A stretch of DNA of 11,610 nt from JBICHM01 sp043101835 (GTDB taxonomy: Bacteria; Planctomycetota; Phycisphaerae; Phycisphaerales; UBA1924), in NCBI GenBank assembly GCA_043101835.1, contig JBICHM010000254.1, forward strand, positions 1 through 11,610. The letters run 5' to 3'. A model generated the notes under the pieces. That model saw only the letters and a program-made list of their open reading frames with translations, was not told where the DNA came from and ran no database searches. Both the position numbers and the translations under genes were made by a program. The stretch's first letter is position 1. Each line of letters starts with the position of its first letter. Shown in pieces: positions 1 to 6,048 of the stretch.

Positions 1-744
1 GATGCGGCAGGCGACCTGCTCGAGACGCGGGAAGTCGGCGGGGTCGGTGAGGTCGCTGAAGGGAACGGGCGGGTCGTCGCCGTGCTGGGGCTCGAGGGAT
101 TCCCAGTCGAGACTCTCGCGGCGCAGGCGCGGGGGCGTGCCGGTCTTGAGTCGGCCGAGTTCGAAGCCGAGGCGTTCGAGGGCGGCGCTGATGCCGACGG
201 CGGCGCGCTCGCCGTGGCGCCCGCCAGGCGTGCGCGCTTCGCCGGTGTGCATGATGGCGCGCATGAAGGTGCCGGTGGTGAGGACGACGGCGCCGGCGCG
301 GAGGTCGCGCGAAGTATCGGCGCGGTCGACGAGGCGCGCGCCGACACAGCGATCGCCCTCGATGATGAGGTCCTCGACGCCGGATTCGATGATGTCGATC
401 TCGGGGCGTGATCGGAGGAGGCGCTGGACGGTCTCGGCGTAGGCGTGTTTGTCGCACTGGGCGCGAGGACCTCGCACGGCGGGGCCCTTCGACGCGTTGA
501 GCACCTTGAAGTTGATGCCGGCGGAGTCGGCGGCGAGGCCCATGAGCCCGCCGAGGGCGTCGATCTCCCGCACCATCTGCCCCTTGGCGAGGCCGCCGAT
601 GGAGGGATTGCACGACATGACGCCGATCTTCGAAGCGTCGAGCGTGACCAGCGCGACGCGCGCGCCGAGATTCGCCCCGGCCCACGCGGCTTCCGCGCCG
701 GCGTGGCCGCCGCCGACGATGAGGATTTCGTACCGATCGGGCAT
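1..744 (-). CDS. mnmG: tRNA uridine-5-carboxymethylaminomethyl modification enzyme MnmG (GidA), 5' part, truncated by window edge
   Basis: MnmG works with the GTPase MnmE to install carboxymethylaminomethyl groups on the wobble uridine (U34) of certain tRNAs; it is a cytosolic FAD- and NADH-dependent protein. The window holds the first 248 residues of a protein that is usually about 620-650 aa, so the gene continues beyond base 1. Visible are the N-terminal FAD dinucleotide-binding motif GGGHAG (residues 11-16) after a hydrophobic beta strand, the family signature MSCNPSIGG (43-51), the stretch EIDALGGLM, the motif NASKGPAVR, a TTGTF segment and RLKTGTPPR followed by QHGDDP. All occur in the order seen in E. 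coli MnmG. The ATG at 742-744 gives the usual short N-terminus before the Rossmann motif. There is no Shine-Dalgarno; a TACAAT hexamer lies 8 nt upstream. The gene is divergent from the tryptophan dioxygenase. Identity is very secure. Confidence 0.97.
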   Translation of the reverse strand, partial: MPDRYEILIVGGGHAGAEAAWAGANLGARVALVTLDASKIGVMSCNPSIGGLAKGQMVREIDALGGLMGLAADSAGINFKVLNASKGPAVRGPRAQCDKHAYAETVQRLLRSRPEIDIIESGVEDLIIEGDRCVGARLVDRADTSRDLRAGAVVLTTGTFMRAIMHTGEARTPGGRHGERAAVGISAALERLGFELGRLKTGTPPRLRRESLDWESLEPQHGDDPPVPFSDLTDPADFPRLEQVACRI

Positions 745-752
745 GAGCAGGG

Positions 753-758
753 ATTGTA
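753..758 (-). promoter_or_regulatory. -10-like hexamer TACAAT of mnmG
   Basis: Read on the minus strand, TACAAT (5 of 6 matches to TATAAT) is followed by 8 nt and then the mnmG ATG. That spacing would put the transcription start at or next to the start codon, giving a leaderless mRNA, which fits the absence of a Shine-Dalgarno. No convincing -35 hexamer is visible 17 nt upstream. Inference only. Confidence 0.5.
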
Positions 759-790
759 GACGACGGCCCTTCGGATTCGGGTGGTGAACG

Positions 791-813
791 CACGGGCGGG
801 CAAGCCGCCCGTG
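791..813. repeat. Perfect 9-bp inverted repeat between mnmG and the dioxygenase gene
   Basis: CACGGGCGG at 791-799 and CCGCCCGTG at 805-813 are perfect reverse complements around a 5-nt loop (GCAAG). The element lies in the 90-bp divergent intergenic region and covers the place where a -35 box for the dioxygenase promoter would sit. It could be an operator, a transcribed hairpin, or one copy of a dispersed palindromic (REP-like) element; within this window I see only this copy. If the dioxygenase really began at the upstream GTG at 781 or 784, the repeat would be coding, which I think less likely. Confidence 0.55.
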
Positions 814-821
814 GCACCCGA

Positions 822-827
822 TATGCT
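822..827 (+). promoter_or_regulatory. -10-like hexamer TATGCT of the tryptophan 2,3-dioxygenase gene
   Basis: TATGCT fits TAnnnT and is followed by exactly 7 nt and the ATG at 835. The same layout is seen before mnmG, the histidine kinase and the aminotransferase gene, supporting a leaderless start at 835 rather than at the overlapping ATG at 823. No clear -35 box; that position is occupied by the inverted repeat at 791-813. Confidence 0.4.
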
Positions 828-834
828 GCCGGAC

Positions 835-1683
835 ATGAACGAACAGGGTGGCCATCTGGAGAGCGGGGCGTACACGGACCTCGAGGGGAAGCTGACCTAC
901 GGGGGGTACCTGTGCCTCGACACGCTGCTGTCGGCGCAGAAGCCCTTGTCGTCGCCCCCCCACCACGACGAGATGCTCTTCATCATCCAGCATCAGACGA
1001 GCGAGCTGTGGATGAAGCTGGTGATCCACGAGCTGCGCGCGACGATGCGGTGGATCCGGGAGGACCATCTGCAGCCGTCGTTCAAGGTGCTGGCGCGCCT
1101 GAAGAACATCCTCTGGCAGCTCTTCAACCAGTGGAGCGTGCTGGCGACGCTGACGCCGACGGAGTACGCGCAGTTTCGCGGCGTGCTCGGTCCGGCGAGC
1201 GGGTTCCAGAGCGCGCAGTACCGGGCGATCGAGTTCCTGCTCGGCGCGAAGACGCCGGGGATGCTGAAGGTCTTCGACTACGACAAGCGGACGCGCGACT
1301 GGCTGGAGGCCGCGCTCCGGACGCCGAGCGTGTACGACGAGTTCCTGCGCCACCTTGCGCGTCGGGGGCTGCCGGTGCCGGCGGAGGTGCTGGAGCGCGA
1401 CTGGTCACAGCGCCGCGCGCCCGACGAGCGTGTCGTCGATGTGCTCAAGACGGTGTACAGCGACCCGCACGCGCACTGGGACGCCTACGAGATGGCGGAG
1501 AAGCTCGTGGATGTCGATGAGCAGTTCCAGTTGTGGCGGTATCGCCACATGAAGACGGTGGAGCGGATCATCGGCTACAAGCGCGGCACCGGCGGCACGG
1601 CGGGTGTGTCGTACCTGAAGCGGATCGTGGACGAGTCGTTCTTCCCCGAGCTGCTGATGGTGCGCACCGAGATCGGCGCGTAG
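835..1683 (+). CDS. kynA: Tryptophan 2,3-dioxygenase (heme-dependent)
   Basis: This enzyme opens the indole ring of L-tryptophan with O2 to give N-formylkynurenine, the first step of the kynurenine pathway; it is a cytosolic, normally tetrameric heme protein. The 282-aa product matches the bacterial family over its whole length. From the ATG at 835, the recognisable residues are F49 and H53 in FIIQHQTSELW, Y111 and R115 near the substrate carboxylate, the proximal heme ligand H238 in RYRHM, and T252 in KRGTGG. Each is offset by two from its counterpart in the Xanthomonas enzyme. In-frame alternatives are GTG 781, GTG 784 and ATG 823; 835 is preferred because a -10-like hexamer lies 7 nt upstream and the N-terminus then has family length. 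No other kynurenine genes are adjacent. It converges on the histidine kinase gene, with 4 bp between stop codons. Confidence 0.96.
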   Translation: MNEQGGHLESGAYTDLEGKLTYGGYLCLDTLLSAQKPLSSPPHHDEMLFIIQHQTSELWMKLVIHELRATMRWIREDHLQPSFKVLARLKNILWQLFNQWSVLATLTPTEYAQFRGVLGPASGFQSAQYRAIEFLLGAKTPGMLKVFDYDKRTRDWLEAALRTPSVYDEFLRHLARRGLPVPAEVLERDWSQRRAPDERVVDVLKTVYSDPHAHWDAYEMAEKLVDVDEQFQLWRYRHMKTVERIIGYKRGTGGTAGVSYLKRIVDESFFPELLMVRTEIGA

Positions 1684-1687
1684 GGCG

Positions 1688-2572
1688 TCAGCCCGCGCTT
1701 CTCGCGACCGGCTCGGCCGGTGCGTCGGCGGGCTGTTCGACGGGAAGCTCGATGATGAACCGTGCGCCGGCGCCGGGCTCGCTCTCGACGCGCAGGGCGC
1801 CGCGCTGGGCCTCCACGATGCGCCGCGTGATCGGCAGGCCGAGGCCGGCGCCGCCGGGCCGGGTGCTGAAGTAGGGCGCGAAGATGCGTTCGGCCTTGTC
1901 GGGGGGCACGCCGGGGCCGGTGTCGCCGACGATGATGATCGCGCGCGCGGGCGCCTCGTCGGCGCCGGGGATGGCGCGGGTCGTGACGGTGAGCCGGCGT
2001 TTCGCGCCGGTGCGTTTGTCGGCCTCCATCACCTGCACGGCGTTGAGCATCAGGTTGAGCAGGGCCTGCTTGAGGTAATCGGGGTCGGCCCAGGCAGTCA
2101 CGGCGCCGGGCGCGAGTTCGGTGGTCATGCGCGCGCCGGAGCGCTCGGCCTGGGGGAGGAAGAAGTCGGCGAGTTCGTCGACGACGCGGTTGAGGTCGCA
2201 GGCGCGCGGGTGGAGGTGGAGGGCGCCGGCGTAGCGGAGGAAGTCGTCGAGGATGCCGCGGAGGCGCTCGGTCTCGCGGCGCAGCGTGCCGAGGCGGCGC
2301 AGAAGGCGCTGCTGCTCGTCTTCATCGATCTCGAGATCGGCGACGCTCTCGGCGAGGAGCTGGGCGTTGAGGCCGATGGTCGAGAGCGGGTTCTTGATCT
2401 CATGGGCGAGGCCGCTGGTCATGGCGCCGATCTCGGCGAGACGCTCGGCGTCGCGGGCGCGCCGTTCGGCCTGACGGGCGCGGATGGTCGCGCGGCGCAC
2501 CTGGGCGCGCAGCAGCGGCGCCCCGGCGAGGGCGCAGAGCGATATTCCCAGCAGAAGGCCGAGCCAGAACAT
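1688..2572 (-). CDS. Membrane-anchored sensor histidine kinase (NtrB-like transmitter, no recognisable sensor domain)
   Basis: A transmitter kinase predicted to autophosphorylate on histidine and pass phosphate to a response regulator that is not encoded nearby. The 294-aa product has one N-terminal membrane helix (about residues 2-22), a basic coiled-coil linker (25-45), then a HisKA domain with the H-box AHEIKNPL (phospho-acceptor H57). The HATPase_c domain follows, with N-box NLMLNAVQ (N177), G1 box GDTGPGVP (D217), F-box FAPYFST (231-237) and G2 box GGAGLGL (240-246). All catalytic boxes look intact. No periplasmic loop, PAS or HAMP domain is visible, so the signal is unknown; a partner protein or the membrane itself may provide it. 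The C-terminal tail is Ala/Pro-rich. It lies 50 bp downstream of the cold-shock gene on the same strand, but a TATCGT hexamer 8 nt before its ATG suggests its own leaderless transcript. Confidence 0.93.
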   Translation of the reverse strand: MFWLGLLLGISLCALAGAPLLRAQVRRATIRARQAERRARDAERLAEIGAMTSGLAHEIKNPLSTIGLNAQLLAESVADLEIDEDEQQRLLRRLGTLRRETERLRGILDDFLRYAGALHLHPRACDLNRVVDELADFFLPQAERSGARMTTELAPGAVTAWADPDYLKQALLNLMLNAVQVMEADKRTGAKRRLTVTTRAIPGADEAPARAIIIVGDTGPGVPPDKAERIFAPYFSTRPGGAGLGLPITRRIVEAQRGALRVESEPGAGARFIIELPVEQPADAPAEPVARSAG

Positions 2573-2580
2573 GGAAGGTG

Positions 2581-2586
2581 ACGATA
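2581..2586 (-). promoter_or_regulatory. -10-like hexamer TATCGT of the histidine kinase gene
   Basis: On the minus strand TATCGT (TAnnnT) is followed by 8 nt and the kinase ATG at 2572. The stretch between them has no Shine-Dalgarno on the coding strand. The geometry equals that of mnmG. No -35 box is apparent. Confidence 0.4.
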
Positions 2587-2622
2587 CCCCGTCGCGATGT
2601 TGCGGGCGTCAGGGGCGGTCGA

Positions 2623-2919
2623 TCAGCGACGAGGCGTGCGCGCGTAGGTGCGCGGGCGCCGGACGTGGATCTCCGGCTGATCCTGGCGCACGACGCGCGT
2701 AGCGTGCCAGCCCTTGTCGCTGAGCACGGCGTCATAGATCACGGCTGCGCCGTCCTTGAGGACCTTGAAGCCGTCGCCCTCGATGGCGGAGAAGTGGGCG
2801 AAGACGTCCTGCCCTTCGGGTCCGACGATGAAGCCGTAGCCCTTGCGCGGGTCGAACCACTTGACGACGCCTTCGGTGTCCTTGAGTTCGCGATCCTGCG
2901 CGTTGTTCGAATCAGCCAT
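2623..2919 (-). CDS. Cold-shock domain protein with basic C-terminal tail
   Basis: A small single-strand nucleic-acid binding protein of the CspA family, expected to act as an RNA chaperone in the cytoplasm. The 98-aa product has a short acidic N-terminus (1-13), one cold-shock domain (about 14-80) and an 18-residue arginine-rich tail (RRPRTYARTPRR at the end). The domain contains W21-F22, RNP1 KGYGFI (26-31) and RNP2 VFAHF (39-43), all intact. The tail makes it longer than the roughly 67-70 aa typical of minimal cold-shock proteins and may add RNA affinity. The start at 2919 is chosen because a purine-rich GGGGTGGAG lies just upstream and the domain begins soon after. The frame stays open far upstream, but that part translates as low-complexity Arg-rich sequence. 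The gene has a long leader and a candidate promoter at 3060-3088. Confidence 0.93.
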   Translation of the reverse strand: MADSNNAQDRELKDTEGVVKWFDPRKGYGFIVGPEGQDVFAHFSAIEGDGFKVLKDGAAVIYDAVLSDKGWHATRVVRQDQPEIHVRRPRTYARTPRR

Positions 2920-2937
2920 GCTCCACCCCAAGGCGCC

Positions 2938-2953
2938 GCGACGCGTGCGTCGC
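2938..2953 (-). promoter_or_regulatory. Stem-loop in the cold-shock gene leader, next to the ribosome binding site
   Basis: GCGACG and CGTCGC pair perfectly around a 4-nt loop, with the base of the stem 18 nt from the start codon and about 10 nt from the GGGGTGGAG ribosome-binding site. Further up the leader are a 14-bp palindrome (2990-3003) and a GTCCG/CGGAC inverted repeat (2960-2978). Cold-shock mRNAs commonly have long structured leaders that control translation with temperature; that role here is inferred. Confidence 0.4.
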
Positions 2954-3059
2954 CGGCGTGTCCGAAGCGAGTCCGGACGCCTCCCCACGCGCCGGCGCCG
3001 GCGAGCCCCCTCGACCCGCCGCGCACCGAGCATGAGCGCCCATGTGCGGGCGCGGAGCC

Positions 3060-3088
3060 AACCTACCAGTGGCGCCGGGGGGATACAA
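3060..3088 (-). promoter_or_regulatory. Candidate sigma-70-type promoter of the cold-shock gene
   Basis: On the minus strand TTGTAT (3088-3083) is separated by 17 bp from TAGGTT (3065-3060), and TGG immediately precedes the -10, as in extended -10 promoters. The start of transcription would be near 3053, giving a leader of roughly 130 nt. The matches are moderate (4/6 and 3/6), so this is a prediction. Confidence 0.4.
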
Positions 3089-3120
3089 CAGGTTTTCGGG
3101 CGCGCGAGGACGCGCGCGCG

Positions 3121-3147
3121 CAAAACCACTCCCCTGGGGGGAGTGGT
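3121..3147 (-). terminator. Rho-independent terminator of pnp
   Basis: ACCACTCCCC (3125-3134) and GGGGAGTGGT (3138-3147) form a perfect 10-bp stem with a 3-nt loop. Read on the minus strand it is followed by a short T run (TTTTG, partly in the stem). It lies 56 nt downstream of the pnp stop and just upstream of the candidate cold-shock promoter, so it separates the two transcription units. Confidence 0.75.
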
Positions 3148-3203
3148 CCTGCTTAAAACCCTTGTTGCTCGACGCGGGAGGTGCGCGAGTGGCGGATGCG
3201 CCG

Positions 3204-5423
3204 TTAGTTGGCTTCCGCCTTCTCCTTGCGCGGGCCTCGCCCGCCGCGTCCGCCCTTCTTGCCCTTGTCGTCGGCAGCGCCGTCGCCGTCCTGCTCGCCG
3301 GCGAGCACGGCCTTGCGGCTGAGCTTGATGCGCCCCTGCTCATCGACATTGATGACCTTGACGGTCACGGTGTCGCCGATGTTGACGACATCGGTCACCT
3401 TCTGGACATAGCCGGTGTCGAGCTCGGAGACATGGCACATGCCGTCGGTGCCGGGGGCGAGCTCGATGAAGGCGCCGAAGTCCTTCACACTGACGACCTT
3501 GCCGGTGTAGATGGCGCCGACCTTGACCTCGGCGCCGAGCGCCTCGACCTCGGCCTTGGCGCCGTCGACGGCCTCGCCGTTGGTGCCGGCGATCTGCACG
3601 GCGCCGTTGTCCTCGACATCGATCGAGACGCCCCACTTCTCCTGGAGGGCGCGGATCGTCTTGCCGCCGGGGCCGATGAGCTTGCCGATCTTGTCGGGAT
3701 CGATCATCACGGTGATGAGACGCGGGGCGAACTTGCTGACGCTCTCGCGCGGCTCGGCGATGACCGCTTCCATCGTGTCGATGATCTGGAGACGGGCGAC
3801 GCGCGCCTGCTCGAAGATGCCCTCGATCTGGTCGACGACGAGGCCGCGCGCCTTGAGGTCGAGCTGCACGCCGGTGACGCCTTCGCGCGTGCCGGAGACC
3901 TTGAAGTCCATGTCGCCGAAGAAGTCTTCCTCGCCGATGATGTCGGTGATGTAGGTCTCGCTGCCGCCGTCCTCATCGGTGACGCGTCCGACGCTGATGC
4001 CGGCGCAGGTGTTGGTGATGGGGACGCCGGCGTCCATGAGCGCGAGGCAGCCGCCGCAGACGGAGGCCATGGAAGACGAGCCGTTTGACTCGGTGATGTC
4101 GCTGACAAGTCGGATGGTGTAGGGGAACTGCTCGGCGTCGGGAAGGATGCCCTGGAGGGAGCGCTCGGCGAGGGCGCCGTGGCCGATCTCGCGCCGGCCG
4201 GGGCCCATGATGCGCCGCGCCTCGCCCGTGCAGAAGGGCGGGAAGTTGTAGTGAAGCATGAACTTCTTCGAGTACTCGGGCGTCAGGCCGTCGACGATCT
4301 GCTCGTCCTTGCCGGTGCCGAGGGTGCAGGAGACGAGGCTCTGCGTCTCGCCGCGCTGGAAGAAGGCCGAGCCGTGGGTGCGGGGGAAGAGGCCGACCTC
4401 GCACTCGATCGGGCGGAGTTGATCGAGCCCGCGCCCGTCGGCGCGGATGTGCTTCTCGACGAGGAGCTTGCGGGCGGTCTTCTTCTCGAGCGTGCGGAAG
4501 GCCTCCTTGGCCTGGGCGCGGCGCTTCACGGAGGCCTGCCACTCGGCGACGGAGCCGTCGGTCTTCTCGGCGAAGTGCTTCTCGAGCATCCCGTCGCGCA
4601 GGGCCTTGATGGCGTCGTTGCGCTCCTCCTTGCCCTTGAGCTGGCGGAGCTCCTCCATCTTCTTGCCGGCGGCCTTCTTGACCGTCGCGACGACCTCGTC
4701 GCTGGGGAGCACGAGGTTGCCCATGCGCTTCTCGACGCCGGCCTTCTTCACCAGCTCGTCGATGAGGCCGAGGATCTCCTCGATGTGCTTGTAGCCGAAG
4801 CGGATGGCCTCGAGGAGGTCGGCCTCGGGCATCTCGGCGGCGCCGACCTCGATCATGTTCACGCCGTCGGCGTGCCCGCTGAGCACGAGGTCGAGGTCGC
4901 TGTAGGCCATCTGTGTCGTCGTCGGGTTGATGACGAACTTCGGGCCGTCGTCGGTGTGGATGCGCCCGACGCGCACGGTGGCGATGGGGCCGTCGAAGGG
5001 CGCATCGCTGATGGCGAGCGCGGCCGACGCGGCGGTGCCGGCGAGCACATCGGTGTCGTTCTCGCCGTCGTGGCTCATGACCCAGCACTGGATCTGGATT
5101 TCCTCGATGAACCCGTCGGGGAAGAGCGGACGGATCGGGCGATCGATCATCCGCATGGTGAGGATTTCCTTCTCGTTGGGAGCGCCCTCACGCTTGCGGA
5201 AGCCGCCGGGGAACTTGCCCGCGGCGGGGGTGCGCTCGCGGTAGTCCACCTGCATGGGGAAGAAGTCGAGGCCCTCGCGCGCGTCGGCGCGGACGACGGT
5301 CGCCAGCAGGCTGCTGTCGGCGTAGTGCGCCATGACGGCGCTGGTGGCCAGCTTGGCGACCTTGCCCGTCTCGAGGACGAGGGTGCGACCGCCGATGGTC
5401 CGCTCAACTCGGATGTGCTTCAT
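3204..5423 (-). CDS. pnp: Polynucleotide phosphorylase (PNPase)
   Basis: PNPase degrades RNA 3' to 5' by phosphorolysis, releasing nucleoside diphosphates, and can add tails in reverse; it is a cytosolic trimer and often a degradosome member. The 739-aa product has the full architecture: first RNase PH-like domain (RPLFPDGF motif), helical linker, second RNase PH-like domain with GRREIGHG and catalytic residues D500, D506 and K508 in the GEEDFFGDMDFK region, a KH domain with the loop IGPGGK (583-588), an S1 domain (about 634-706), and a Gly/Lys/Glu-rich tail (about 712-739). Length is near the family norm of about 700-740. The ATG at 5423 gives the canonical N-terminus; the frame stays open upstream, but that sequence looks non-coding. 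There is no clear Shine-Dalgarno and no -10-like hexamer at leaderless spacing. It lies 274 bp downstream of rpsO and probably shares its transcript. Confidence 0.98.
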   Translation of the reverse strand: MKHIRVERTIGGRTLVLETGKVAKLATSAVMAHYADSSLLATVVRADAREGLDFFPMQVDYRERTPAAGKFPGGFRKREGAPNEKEILTMRMIDRPIRPLFPDGFIEEIQIQCWVMSHDGENDTDVLAGTAASAALAISDAPFDGPIATVRVGRIHTDDGPKFVINPTTTQMAYSDLDLVLSGHADGVNMIEVGAAEMPEADLLEAIRFGYKHIEEILGLIDELVKKAGVEKRMGNLVLPSDEVVATVKKAAGKKMEELRQLKGKEERNDAIKALRDGMLEKHFAEKTDGSVAEWQASVKRRAQAKEAFRTLEKKTARKLLVEKHIRADGRGLDQLRPIECEVGLFPRTHGSAFFQRGETQSLVSCTLGTGKDEQIVDGLTPEYSKKFMLHYNFPPFCTGEARRIMGPGRREIGHGALAERSLQGILPDAEQFPYTIRLVSDITESNGSSSMASVCGGCLALMDAGVPITNTCAGISVGRVTDEDGGSETYITDIIGEEDFFGDMDFKVSGTREGVTGVQLDLKARGLVVDQIEGIFEQARVARLQIIDTMEAVIAEPRESVSKFAPRLITVMIDPDKIGKLIGPGGKTIRALQEKWGVSIDVEDNGAVQIAGTNGEAVDGAKAEVEALGAEVKVGAIYTGKVVSVKDFGAFIELAPGTDGMCHVSELDTGYVQKVTDVVNIGDTVTVKVINVDEQGRIKLSRKAVLAGEQDGDGAADDKGKKGGRGGRGPRKEKAEAN

Positions 5424-5444
5424 GGGATGCGTGGTCTTTCTGCG

Positions 5445-5474
5445 CCCCCGGTCGGACGGCGCGCCGCCGAGGGG
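5445..5474 (-). promoter_or_regulatory. Stem-loop in the pnp leader
   Basis: CCCC (5445-5448) pairs with GGGG (5471-5474), and CGG-T-CGG (5449-5455) pairs with CCGCCG (5464-5469) with single-base bulges, giving a GC-rich hairpin ending 21 nt before the pnp ATG. In E. coli the pnp leader has a stem cut by RNase III and used for PNPase autocontrol. A similar role here is by analogy of position only. Confidence 0.35.
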
Positions 5475-5577
5475 TGGGTTCGCTTCGCTCCCGCGAATCG
5501 AGGCCACCGAATGGCAGAAAGCCGCGGGCAGTCGCCCCGGTGGGATCCGGAACTGCCCGGGGCTCACTGCCGCCCGA

Positions 5578-5593
5578 TCGCGATCGATCGCGA
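5578..5593. repeat. Perfect 16-bp palindrome in the rpsO-pnp spacer
   Basis: TCGCGATCGATCGCGA reads the same on both strands without any spacer. It contains overlapping CGATCG and GATC units. It sits mid-way in the 274-bp spacer between rpsO and pnp. A zero-spacer palindrome makes a poor RNA hairpin (its tip must open) but a good dimeric-protein or methylation target. Function unknown. Confidence 0.5.
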
Positions 5594-5658
5594 CGCCGTG
5601 CGGATGTGAGTCCTGTGGTCCTGAACTTGAGCCGCGGCCTGGGCCGCGCGGATACGAC

Positions 5659-5686
5659 AAAGGGCGGCCCGCCACGCGGACCGCCC
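5659..5686 (-). terminator. Terminator-like hairpin after rpsO
   Basis: GGGCGG (5662-5667) pairs with CCGCCC (5681-5686), with an inner CCG/CGG stem after one mismatch. On the minus strand it begins 11 nt after the rpsO stop and is followed by TTTGTCG, a weak T run. It probably gives partial termination or an RNA 3' end, leaving some read-through into pnp, as in the known rpsO-pnp operons. Confidence 0.5.
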
Positions 5687-5697
5687 CGAAAGCTGAC

Positions 5698-5967
5698 TTA
5701 CTTGCGCAGGCCGAGGCGCTGGATGAGGGCCTGGTAGCGGTCGTAGTCCTTCCGCTGGAGGTAGCGGAGCAGCCGGTTGCGCTTCGAGACCATCATCACG
5801 AGGCCGCGCCGGCTGTGGAAGTCGTGCTTGTGCTCGCGCATGTGCTCGGTCATGTCGGCGATGCGCTGCGTGAGGATCGACACCTGCACCTCGGGGGACC
5901 CGGTGTCGGCGTCGTGGACGCGGCTCTCCTGGACAATGGCATTCTTACGCGTGGCGGAAAGGGACAT
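5698..5967 (-). CDS. rpsO: 30S ribosomal protein S15
   Basis: S15 is a primary binder of the central domain of 16S rRNA (three-way junction of helices 20-22) and is needed to build the 30S platform. The 89-aa product has exactly the usual length and carries the family core: DTGSPEVQVSILTQRI (about 21-36), HKHDFHSRRGL (46-56, with the RNA-contacting His/Asp/Ser residues) and KRNRLLRYL. The ATG at 5967 follows a good Shine-Dalgarno (GAGGAA, 7 nt upstream). The gene lies between the MocR-like regulator gene and pnp, all on the minus strand, with an 81-bp structured gap upstream that could hold an S15 autoregulatory site. A terminator-like hairpin follows. Identity is certain. Confidence 0.99.
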   Translation of the reverse strand: MSLSATRKNAIVQESRVHDADTGSPEVQVSILTQRIADMTEHMREHKHDFHSRRGLVMMVSKRNRLLRYLQRKDYDRYQALIQRLGLRK

Positions 5968-5989
5968 GTGGGTTCCTCAATGGGTGAAG

Positions 5990-6030
5990 GGCCGAAGCCG
6001 CGCGGGCCTGGCGCGACGATCGCGCCGCCC
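5990..6030 (-). promoter_or_regulatory. Two hairpins in the rpsO leader (also 3' of the MocR-like gene)
   Basis: GGCGCGA (6010-6016) and TCGCGCC (6020-6026) form a perfect 7-bp stem with a 3-nt loop, extended by GGGC (6004-6007) with GCCC (6027-6030) after a 2-nt bulge. Nearer the start codon, 5990-5999 reads GGCTTCGGCC on the minus strand, a 3-bp stem with a UUCG tetraloop. No T run follows, so a standard terminator is unlikely. They may be the leader structure through which S15 represses its own translation, or a 3' hairpin of the upstream gene. Confidence 0.4.
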
Positions 6031-6048
6031 GGATCGGGAGCGGGGAGT

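Noticed and set aside
781..834. Upstream GTG or ATG starts (781, 784, 823) for tryptophan 2,3-dioxygenase
   Set aside because: They would translate the inverted repeat and the -10-like hexamer and give an N-terminus longer than usual. No Shine-Dalgarno supports them. They cannot be fully excluded.
2920..3129. Upstream extension of the cold-shock protein
   Set aside because: The added sequence is Arg-rich filler, would overlap the candidate promoter and leader structures, and the ATG at 2919 has its own Shine-Dalgarno and a normal domain start.
4179..5609. A 476-codon plus-strand open frame opposite pnp (with similar ones at 3042-4088, 5332-6672 and 6673-8136)
   Set aside because: They are antisense to pnp, rpsO and the MocR-like gene, whose products carry clear catalytic or structural motifs. 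The plus-strand translations are Ala/Gly/Asp/Leu/Arg repeats without recognisable domains.
5424..5675. N-terminal extension of pnp to an upstream in-frame start at 5675
   Set aside because: The extra 84 residues resemble no PNPase N-terminus, are Pro/Arg/Ser-rich and overlap the palindrome and the pnp leader hairpin. The family start is at the ATG at 5423.
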